A program made the translations under genes and the position numbers. The notes below the pieces were generated by a model. It worked only from the letters and a program-made list of their open reading frames with translations. It was not told the DNA's origin and did not search any database. Below, in pieces: positions 1 through 5,143 of a DNA stretch of 5,143 nt (the first letter of the stretch is position 1; each line of letters begins with the position of its first letter). Origin of the DNA: Flavobacteriaceae bacterium UBA2000 (GTDB lineage Bacteria; Bacteroidota; Bacteroidia; Flavobacteriales; Flavobacteriaceae); contig DDCS01000108.1 of NCBI GenBank assembly GCA_002335345.1, forward strand, positions 1-5,143, written 5' to 3'.

Positions 1-1466
1 GGGGTTTTTATACCACAAATATGGAGTAAATCATAATAAACGCGATCCGTAGTTGTTTTTTGTGCGGCAGCTTCACGGAAATAGGCTACATTTTCAGGAA
101 AACGCTCTTGATAGCGCTGAGAAAACCACATCATATAGGCCGGATTTTTTGCAGCTTCTCCTGCCTGGGCATGGAGCCATTTGCCATTTTCTCCGAGTTG
201 TTCCCCGTGATCCGAGATATAAACCATCACAGAGGGTCCAGAAAAGTCTTTGAGTTTTTCAATGACTTGATATAAAAAGCGATCCAAGTACACTAGGGTG
301 TTGTCATAGGAGTTAATCATTTGTTCAGGACTCAGCGCAGGGATGTATTTACTGTCGATCACAGGGGTAAATATGCGCTCCTTATCTGTATATCGGTCTT
401 CGTACCACCAATGACTGCCGATCATGTGTAAACTTAACATTGATCGAGACACAGAGGGCAAATAATGTTCAAGCGGAGTCAGTAAATCATGATCCTTGCG
501 TTTATCAAAACTGAAAACACTTTTAAAGGCATCGATCAGTACCACACTGTCATTTGTCGCCACAACCGGGGCATAGGATTTTTCAAGGGTTTGGTTGCCC
601 ACCCAAAAAGTTTCAAATGCTGCTTTATTAAGTACAGAATAAATACTGGTGTAAGTCTGATCTTTGCGCTCTTGTCCTTGGTCGGTTAAGATTTGCGGTA
701 GACTTGCCCCGGTATAAGTGTGGGTTGTTGAGATATTTGGAAATGTAATAAGGTCTTCCAAAGCCTCTAGATTAGGCGTTGTCTCACGTTTATAGCCATT
801 AAGAGACAAGTGATCTGCGCGGACACTTTCGCCCACGACCAAAACGACTAAAAGTGAATCATGGTTTCTAAGGAGCTCAAAGTCAGGATTTAAATCTAGT
901 TTTAGATTTGGTTGCTGTCCGTACTCCGCTAGGGCGTAGATTAAATTATAGGGCAAACGATTTTGCAGACTCCCAGGACGCAAGGTTTCGAGGGTCGGGT
1001 AGCAGAGCACACAAAGGACCGCCGCAAAACTATTGAGGGACCATAAACGAATTGTTTTGATTTGAGCGCGCCAACGCGCCATGACCCAAAGGAAAAGCAA
1101 GGTGATAGAGAGGTAAAGGACAAATGGCCCATTGATTAAATCCACGGCAATATCGGCTTTAGTTTCTAAGATGGCCTGGATCAAATGCGGGGTAACGGAC
1201 AGGTCCTGGCTATAGCCCCAAAAGGCAAAACCAGCCAAAATCAAAAATAAAGGACTTAGAAACCAGATATGAACCCAAGACCGCAGGCTCAAAAAATAAA
1301 GTAATCCCGCTACGGTGACTTGTAAAGAGCTTAAATGTAATAGATAAACCAAAGTATCTTTTCCTCCTTTTAACGGGATGTGGTAATAGGAGGCCCCAGT
1401 AATAAGCAAAACCACAAGGAGGTTAAGACTAATAAAAAAATACACGCTTGATTTATCGAGTCGCAT
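1..1466 (-). CDS. Phosphoethanolamine transferase-like membrane sulfatase-fold enzyme (3' end cut by window edge)
   Basis: This gene probably transfers phosphoethanolamine from phosphatidylethanolamine to a periplasmic acceptor such as lipid A, core sugar or glycan. My translation reads 488 codons without a stop before leaving the window; family members are about 540 residues, so only the extreme C-terminus is missing. Residues 1-155 hold about five hydrophobic segments (near 8-26, 40-60, 66-83, 112-130, 144-156), followed by a periplasmic alkaline-phosphatase-fold domain. Visible motifs are VVGESVRADHLSLNGY (E213), TYTGASLP (T252), LHMIGSH (H347, H352) and SDHGEQLGENGKWLH (D419, H420, H432). 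Their spacing matches MCR-1 E246, T285, H390, H395, D465, H466 and H478 (numbers from memory), so T252 is the predicted nucleophile and the metal site looks intact. The cysteines flanking the nucleophile in EptA/MCR-1 are absent. The start is fixed: an in-frame TAA lies at 1476-1478, 9 nt upstream of the ATG, which overlaps the acyltransferase end. The acceptor cannot be told; EptA-, CptA- and OpgE-like roles all remain possible. Confidence 0.9.
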   Translation of the reverse strand, partial: MRLDKSSVYFFISLNLLVVLLITGASYYHIPLKGGKDTLVYLLHLSSLQVTVAGLLYFLSLRSWVHIWFLSPLFLILAGFAFWGYSQDLSVTPHLIQAILETKADIAVDLINGPFVLYLSITLLFLWVMARWRAQIKTIRLWSLNSFAAVLCVLCYPTLETLRPGSLQNRLPYNLIYALAEYGQQPNLKLDLNPDFELLRNHDSLLVVLVVGESVRADHLSLNGYKRETTPNLEALEDLITFPNISTTHTYTGASLPQILTDQGQERKDQTYTSIYSVLNKAAFETFWVGNQTLEKSYAPVVATNDSVVLIDAFKSVFSFDKRKDHDLLTPLEHYLPSVSRSMLSLHMIGSHWWYEDRYTDKERIFTPVIDSKYIPALSPEQMINSYDNTLVYLDRFLYQVIEKLKDFSGPSVMVYISDHGEQLGENGKWLHAQAGEAAKNPAYMMWFSQRYQERFPENVAYFREAAAQKTTTDRVYYDLLHICGIKT

Positions 1467-1478
1467 TTTTTCCGTTTA
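1453..1478 (-). other. Overlapping stop/start junction of the acyltransferase and phosphoethanolamine transferase genes
   Basis: The upstream gene's TAA lies at 1455-1453 and the downstream ATG at 1466-1464 in another frame, giving a 14-bp overlap. Only a weak GGA followed by five A's precedes this ATG, and a stop in the downstream frame sits 9 nt before it. This arrangement suggests that ribosomes finishing the acyltransferase re-initiate on the transferase (translational coupling). The geometry is seen directly; the coupling is inferred. Confidence 0.6.
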
Positions 1479-2472
1479 AAATCGGCGCATACCGATTGAT
1501 CAAATAAATTACAGGCATCAATAATGCGATTTGAACCCAAGCCAAAAGGAACTTTTCTGGCTCCGTAAATTCAAAAACACCCCAACCCAATACCATAAAT
1601 AGTAACGCTTTGATTAGGGTCAAAGCCCGTAAATGGGTCGCTAAAATAACCACGGTGTTTTGTCCTAAATAGACCAGTGGTTTAAAAATTTTTGAGAGGC
1701 CAAATTCACTTAGTTTTTTAAACAACATAAGATAAGCTAAGGCCCCTGTGAAACCACTAATCAAAAATAAGAGCGGTACTCCATAGATGGAGCGATACAT
1801 ATCAACCTTTTCTGGGTTAAAATAAAAAGCGGTTATGTGTAGTCCAAAAAGCAACATAATTAACCCCCATTGAGGGGTTTCGGTGGCGCTTTTAAGATTG
1901 TTTTTTAATACATAACCCCCGTGAAAAAACAATAAAGCTACCATGGCCACATCAATACTCCAGGGCAAGTGGATATCAGTTTCTTTGGCCCAAAGAACCC
2001 CTAAAAATCCCAGGATCAGCACCAAGATACTTTGTGACTTTGTCTTTATAAATCGCGTAATTCCAGCGTGCAATAGAAACACCAAAAAGATGCAGGGCAG
2101 AAACCACAAAGGAATGCCCCAATCCATATATTCTGGCCCTCCTTGGGCGTAAAAGACGCCCATGAAATTGTCCACAACCGATAAATCTTGAGTGCTACTC
2201 TTGCCAAACTTTCGCCCTACGGTCCACCAAAACAAGAAAAGCGCCGTGGCCCAAAAGAAATAGGGGATAAGGAGTTGTTTTACGCGCCTGATCCATTGTT
2301 GTGAAGACACTACAGCGGGCTGAAAAATTCCTGAAATCAGAAAAAACAAAGGCACATGAACACTGTAGATATAGGGTTCAATACTCGGAAAGTTATGGCC
2401 GTAAACCACCATAAAAATCGCCAAACCTCTGGCTTGATCTATCCAATTAAGTCGCTTTGATCCATGTGACAT
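1453..2472 (-). CDS. Acyltransferase-3 family membrane protein (sugar O-acetylase-like)
   Basis: This is a complete 339-residue integral membrane protein of the acyltransferase-3 family, whose members use acyl-CoA-derived acyl groups (often acetyl) to modify sugars of surface polysaccharides, O-antigen or other envelope glycans. The N-terminus carries the family signature: W10-I-D12-x-A-R15-G, then VVYGH with the essential-type histidine at H26, then PLFFLISG at 41-48. Further family-like features are IPLWFLP at 120-126, a glycine-rich FFHGGY at 182-187, and a C-terminal helix ending near NRYAPIL. About ten hydrophobic segments are spread over residues 15-325, with no extra periplasmic SGNH domain, so this is the single-domain, fucose-acetylase/WecH-like form. 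The start is chosen because the signature begins at residue 10 and no other in-frame ATG precedes it. The upstream bases (TTTGCTCT before ATG) hold no Shine-Dalgarno sequence. Its 3' end overlaps the phosphoethanolamine transferase gene by 14 bp, implying one transcript. The substrate is not determinable from sequence. Confidence 0.9.
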   Translation of the reverse strand: MSHGSKRLNWIDQARGLAIFMVVYGHNFPSIEPYIYSVHVPLFFLISGIFQPAVVSSQQWIRRVKQLLIPYFFWATALFLFWWTVGRKFGKSSTQDLSVVDNFMGVFYAQGGPEYMDWGIPLWFLPCIFLVFLLHAGITRFIKTKSQSILVLILGFLGVLWAKETDIHLPWSIDVAMVALLFFHGGYVLKNNLKSATETPQWGLIMLLFGLHITAFYFNPEKVDMYRSIYGVPLLFLISGFTGALAYLMLFKKLSEFGLSKIFKPLVYLGQNTVVILATHLRALTLIKALLFMVLGWGVFEFTEPEKFLLAWVQIALLMPVIYLINRYAPILNGKNATR

Positions 2473-2537
2473 AGAGCAAATTTAACTGAATCTGCTTAGG
2501 TTTTGATCAATTTCCCCGAAGTCTTGCGTTTAGAATT

Positions 2538-2566
2538 TTGACTTGTGAGACGAGATTTGATTCAAT
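2538..2566 (+). promoter_or_regulatory. Putative sigma-70-type promoter of the photolyase gene
   Basis: TTGACT (2538-2543, five of six matches to TTGACA) is followed by exactly 17 nt and TTCAAT (2561-2566, four of six matches to TATAAT). Transcription would begin near 2573, giving a leader of about 45 nt before the photolyase ATG. The -10 box lies inside the interrupted palindrome TTGATTCAA (2557-2565), where a bound regulator would block initiation. If the host is a member of the Bacteroidota, whose primary sigma factor prefers a different -10, this match carries less weight. Confidence 0.45.
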
Positions 2567-2571
2567 GAGGT

Positions 2572-2609
2572 TCATAAATGTCATAACTCGCCGAATTTCA
2601 TTAATTTCA
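2572..2609 (+). repeat. Two short 9-nt-spaced direct repeats in the photolyase leader
   Basis: TCATAA occurs at 2572-2577 and 2581-2586, and AATTTCA at 2594-2600 and 2603-2609; both pairs have a 9-nt period. Together they fill most of the presumed untranslated leader just before the photolyase ATG. The second pair ends only 7 nt from the start codon, where a Shine-Dalgarno sequence would normally lie, and none is present. They may be chance in AT-rich DNA or mark a protein- or RNA-based control site. Confidence 0.3.
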
Positions 2610-2616
2610 CCTCGCT

Positions 2617-4107
2617 ATGAAAAACAATGCGGTTGTGGGAGATGTCTCGCGTCCAGCCCTTAATTTGGTGTGGATTAAACGGGACCTGCGCACCCAAGAC
2701 CATGCTTGTTTTCAGGCCGCAGAACAAGAACAAATTCCCTATCTCCCAATCTATATTTTTGATCCAGAATTAATCGCTCATCCCGACACGAGTCCCAGGC
2801 ATCTGAGTTTTATTCGAGGCTCTATAGAGGATATGAACAAGATTCTAGAGCCGTTAGGCCGGACAGTGAAATCGTTTTGCGCCCCTAGTCTGGAGGTTTT
2901 AAATCAGTTGTGGGTTCTTTTTGACATCAAAAACATTTATTCATATCAAGAAAGCGGCGTCCAAGTCACTTGGGAGCGCGATAAATCGGTGGCGCATTGG
3001 TGTAAAATTCATGGGGTACAATGGAGTGAATTTCAACAAAACGGCGTCCAACGGGGCTTGAGTCATCGCAAGGATTGGGTCAAAGATTGGTATACCACCA
3101 TGTCCCAGCCGATCATAACCAATAGATTTTCACGCCAAAACCCTGAAATTTTATCCAGGATAACGGCCTTAGAGCGTTTATATCCAGCGGATATTAAAGA
3201 CAACCCCGCCCAAATGCAACCCCCTGGACAATCTCGTGGATGGAAGTACCTAAAAAGTTTTGCCCAGGATCGTGGCGCGAATTACGCGCGCCATATTTCT
3301 AAGCCAGAGCAGAGTAGGGTCAGCTGCAGTCGGCTTTCGCCCTATATCGCCTGGGGCAACCTCAGTGTGCGCCAAGTGTATCAGTATATCTATAGCCATC
3401 CCAATAAATCACGGTACAAGCGTGGTTTTGAAGCCATGCTCACGCGCCTGAGATGGCATTGTCATTTTATCCAAAAGTTTGAAGTCCAATGCGATTACGA
3501 GACCCATTGCGTCAACCCAGGTTTTGAATCCATGCCTCACCAAAACAATCCGGAGTATTTGGCTGCTTGGAAACAGGGCCGGACTGGGATTCCTCTGGTC
3601 GATGCGAACATGCGTGCCCTGCAAGCCACAGGGTGGATTAATTTTAGAATGCGCGCCATGTTGGTGTCCTTTTTGGTCTTTAATCTCGATCAAGATTGGC
3701 GACATGGGGTGTATTATCTGGCACAATTATTCTTGGATTACGACCCAGGCATCCATTATCCCCAGTTTCAGATGCAAGCGGGGACCACAGGAGTCAATAC
3801 CATACGCATGTACAATCCCGAAACAAACAGTCTCAAGCACGACCCAGAGGGCGTATTTATTAAAAAATGGGTACCCGAACTCAGAGATTTGCCAGGCCAT
3901 TTAGTGCATGCACCATGGCAACTTTCCGAATTAGAACAGGCCATGTACGGCTTTACTCTGGGTAAAGATTACCCGAAACCCATTGTCGATTTAAATCAGA
4001 GCGCCAAATCAGCGCGCGATAAGATTTGGTCCTACCGGAAAACACCAGCCGTTCAACAAGGGAAAAAGCAGATTTTAAAAACCCATGTAATTCCGCGATC
4101 GAAATAA
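2617..4107 (+). CDS. Photolyase/cryptochrome family FAD-binding protein of a non-classical subfamily
   Basis: This is a complete 496-residue flavoprotein of the photolyase/cryptochrome superfamily, normally a light-driven enzyme that splits UV-induced pyrimidine dimers in DNA. Residues about 15-150 form the Rossmann-like antenna domain, beginning NLVWIKRDLRTQDH. Residues about 207-435 form the helical FAD-binding domain, with SRLSPYIAWGNLS (238-250), GRTGIPLVDANMRALQATGW (321-340), R346, DWR (360-362), D374-Y-D376, and the tail IRMYNPETNS, then FIKKWVPELRDLP. The order is the standard antenna-then-FAD one and the length is usual. The start is the only in-frame ATG before the first strand; an in-frame TAA lies at 2602-2604, and the N-terminus is about 14 residues longer than in E. 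coli PhrB. Compared with PhrB (numbering from memory), H380, F384, H308 and R277 replace N378, W382, W306 and E274. RLRWHCHFIQKFE (278-290) and PGIHYPQFQMQAGTTG (377-392) mark a subfamily I recall across Proteobacteria and other phyla. Repair substrate, or a photoreceptor role, is undetermined. Confidence 0.93.
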   Translation: MKNNAVVGDVSRPALNLVWIKRDLRTQDHACFQAAEQEQIPYLPIYIFDPELIAHPDTSPRHLSFIRGSIEDMNKILEPLGRTVKSFCAPSLEVLNQLWVLFDIKNIYSYQESGVQVTWERDKSVAHWCKIHGVQWSEFQQNGVQRGLSHRKDWVKDWYTTMSQPIITNRFSRQNPEILSRITALERLYPADIKDNPAQMQPPGQSRGWKYLKSFAQDRGANYARHISKPEQSRVSCSRLSPYIAWGNLSVRQVYQYIYSHPNKSRYKRGFEAMLTRLRWHCHFIQKFEVQCDYETHCVNPGFESMPHQNNPEYLAAWKQGRTGIPLVDANMRALQATGWINFRMRAMLVSFLVFNLDQDWRHGVYYLAQLFLDYDPGIHYPQFQMQAGTTGVNTIRMYNPETNSLKHDPEGVFIKKWVPELRDLPGHLVHAPWQLSELEQAMYGFTLGKDYPKPIVDLNQSAKSARDKIWSYRKTPAVQQGKKQILKTHVIPRSK

Positions 4108-4109
4108 AA

Positions 4110-4134
4110 AAAACCCGCCGGAAAGGCGGGTTTT
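4110..4134. terminator. Bidirectional intrinsic terminator between convergent genes
   Basis: A perfect 10-bp stem is formed by AAAACCCGCC (4110-4119) and GGCGGGTTTT (4125-4134), closing a GGAAA loop. Read leftward, the GC-rich core is followed by eight T's (complement of the A-run 4106-4113), a strong terminator for the TPR gene. Read rightward, only four T's follow before GGCG, so it is weaker but still plausible for the photolyase gene, whose stop codon lies directly beside it at 4105-4107. Confidence 0.9.
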
Positions 4135-4161
4135 GGCGAAAAAAATAATCACAAAAGCGCA

Positions 4162-5143
4162 CTATTTTAGTGCTTCAGCTTTTTCTTTTGAGGCAGTCCA
4201 TGTGGAATCCTTGGCATAAGCCATCATATACATTTCTTTGGCCTTTTCGTTATCGCCTAATTCAGCATAAAAATCACCGTATGAATCGTAGGCATTGGTT
4301 ACATCCGGATTGGCCCGCATAAAAAGTTCAAAGTGTAATTGCGCTTTTTCCATATCTTCCAAATCCATATAGATATAGCCCATCATATTGTTCACCGCAC
4401 CGTTCTGGGGTAGGCGATTCCAAGCGATTTGAACGACATCTCTTGCTAATTCTTTGTCTTGTTCGTTAAAGGCGTACCATACGCGAACCATAGGATCTAC
4501 TGGAGCAAACATCATGGCACTGCGCAGTTCAGAAAGGCGAGTGTCTCGATCTAAATCATATGATTTGATCAAATGTGCTTCTGCACGAGACGCATTATCT
4601 ATTTTGGACATGGCCGCTTCTTTGGCCGCAAAGAAATTATCTTTGTCTGCTTCAAACCAGTAGTAATGCATTTGTCCTAGGTGCGCCGTTGCCCAATTAG
4701 GATCTACTTCAACTAACGAATCAGAAAGTGCTAAAGCACGTTCATTATCCAAATTCATCATGGCCATGCGCATGTCACGGAAGGCACGATTACCGCCCTC
4801 TATTTCTGTAGTTGGCCAAACAAATCCTGATGAACCAGCAGAATTATCAGTACCGACGAATCGCTCCCATTGCAATTGTCCATCATTTTTGGTCACCACA
4901 CCTGAGAAGTTCCGGTAAAAGGTGTTTTCGCCCATGACAAACCACTCAATAGTTCCCATGACGTTAGCGTGTTTTCCCATTAGATAAACATCGTGTAGGG
5001 TTACTTTAATTGAATCCTCATAGAAGACACGTCCGTCTACATTAGTGAGGTCCATTGTGCGTGGGGTATTGCGCCAAAACGGATTGTTCCAAACAAGAGC
5101 GTCTTCTGCGATACCAGCTACATAGCCCGGCACAGCATCGTCC
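4162..5143 (-). CDS. NTF2/SnoaL-like domain plus TPR-repeat protein (5' end cut by window edge)
   Basis: This is the C-terminal 326 residues of a larger protein; the reading frame stays open to the right edge (Asp-Asp-Ala-Val-Pro), so the GTG at 5133-5131 is an internal valine and the true start lies outside. Residues about 1-98 resemble the cone-shaped NTF2/SnoaL-like fold: a helix with AEDALVWNNP, then strands carrying VFYEDSIKVTLHDVYLMG, VMGTIEWFVM, and NFSGVVTKNDGQLQWERFVG. A Ser/Gly-rich linker near 100-110 leads to helical repeats. A degenerate TPR-like unit lies near 120-155, and two clear TPRs lie near 249-281 and 282-316 (MGYIYMDLEDMEKAQLHFEL; YGDFYAELGDNEKAKEMYMM). TPRs bind partner proteins, and NTF2-like domains bind small molecules or act as scaffolds. 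No catalytic residue set is recognisable, so I assign no reaction. A secretion or lipoprotein signal may lie in the missing N-terminus. It ends in TAG at 4164-4162, 28 bases beyond the terminator hairpin, and is convergent with the photolyase. Confidence 0.85.
   Translation of the reverse strand, partial: DDAVPGYVAGIAEDALVWNNPFWRNTPRTMDLTNVDGRVFYEDSIKVTLHDVYLMGKHANVMGTIEWFVMGENTFYRNFSGVVTKNDGQLQWERFVGTDNSAGSSGFVWPTTEIEGGNRAFRDMRMAMMNLDNERALALSDSLVEVDPNWATAHLGQMHYYWFEADKDNFFAAKEAAMSKIDNASRAEAHLIKSYDLDRDTRLSELRSAMMFAPVDPMVRVWYAFNEQDKELARDVVQIAWNRLPQNGAVNNMMGYIYMDLEDMEKAQLHFELFMRANPDVTNAYDSYGDFYAELGDNEKAKEMYMMAYAKDSTWTASKEKAEALK

Larger units (their letters stand above)
2473..2616. other. Divergent intergenic region between the envelope-modification unit and the photolyase gene
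   Basis: These 144 bases separate two divergently read genes and must hold the start signals for at least the photolyase and probably the acyltransferase. They contain a rightward sigma-70-like promoter (2538-2566), an 8-bp palindrome TTGATCAA (2503-2510), a related interrupted palindrome TTGATTCAA (2557-2565) that overlaps the -10 box, and 9-nt-spaced repeats nearer the photolyase start. For the leftward gene I see only a weak candidate: TTGATC (bottom strand, 2510-2505) with TTAAAT about 19 nt further on, too poor to call. Confidence 0.5.

Noticed and set aside
53..689. Several 66-71 codon plus-strand reading frames near the left edge.
   Set aside because: They are antisense to the conserved catalytic domain of the phosphoethanolamine transferase, which is open across the whole stretch.
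941..1132. A 63-codon minus-strand reading frame.
   Set aside because: It is an out-of-frame shadow of the phosphoethanolamine transferase gene, which runs in another frame of the same strand.
2565..2663. A 32-codon plus-strand reading frame (ATG at 2565) overlapping the photolyase start in another frame, with a CGCGRC cysteine cluster.
   Set aside because: It has no ribosome binding site, and its ATG lies inside the putative -10 box, so the proposed transcript would not include it. Its second half is simply the photolyase coding sequence read out of frame.
3274..3292. A GC-rich inverted repeat (GGCGCG, 7-nt loop, CGCGCC) that could form a hairpin.
   Set aside because: It lies within photolyase codons for Arg-Gly-Ala-Asn-Tyr-Ala-Arg, has no T-tract, and is best explained by codon choice.
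3409..3726. A 105-codon minus-strand reading frame antisense to the photolyase gene.
   Set aside because: It has no start signal or recognisable domain, and lies wholly within a well-supported gene on the other strand.
3479..3904. A 141-codon plus-strand reading frame inside the photolyase gene.
   Set aside because: It is a shadow of the photolyase in another frame; the protein shows no family motifs, whereas the photolyase frame is continuous and conserved across it.
5131..5133. GTG as a possible start codon of the TPR protein.
   Set aside because: The frame continues upstream without a stop to the window edge, and starting here would leave the NTF2-like domain without the beginning of its first helix.

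Overview
The window looks like chromosomal DNA of a Gram-negative bacterium with moderate GC (below 50% by eye). The Gram-negative call rests on a phosphoethanolamine-transferase-type sulfatase-fold membrane enzyme, whose known relatives decorate lipid A, core sugars or periplasmic glycans. None of the three visible gene starts has a strong Shine-Dalgarno sequence. With the NTF2-like/TPR protein, this is compatible with Bacteroidota, but the photolyase subfamily is also common in Proteobacteria, so I leave the phylum open.

Layout. (1) Positions 1-2472, minus strand: a two-gene unit, read right to left. An acyltransferase-3 family membrane protein comes first and overlaps by 14 bp a phosphoethanolamine-transferase-like enzyme, whose 3' end is cut by the left window edge. 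(2) Positions 2473-2616: a 144-bp divergent intergenic region with a good sigma-70-like promoter facing right and short repeats in the presumed leader. (3) Positions 2617-4107, plus strand: a complete 496-residue photolyase/cryptochrome family flavoprotein. (4) Positions 4108-4161: a short convergent intergenic region with a strong hairpin terminator usable in both directions. (5) Positions 4162-5143, minus strand: the C-terminal part of a protein with an NTF2/SnoaL-like domain followed by TPR repeats, cut at its 5' end by the right window edge.

The two left-hand genes probably act together in modifying an envelope glycan or lipid: one O-acylates, the other adds phosphoethanolamine. The photolyase is a separate, divergently transcribed light-dependent repair or sensing gene. 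The TPR gene is a convergent neighbour with no evident functional link. There are no RNA genes, CRISPR arrays, insertion sequences or tandem arrays, and no gene-free stretch over 300 bases. The observation most worth following is the photolyase active site. By motif alignment it lacks two of the three classical electron-transfer tryptophans, the flavin-N5 asparagine and the lesion-contacting glutamate of the E. coli enzyme, yet keeps the flavin-binding framework. I believe these changes are shared by a widespread subfamily rather than unique to this protein. I found no convincing new multi-gene system.
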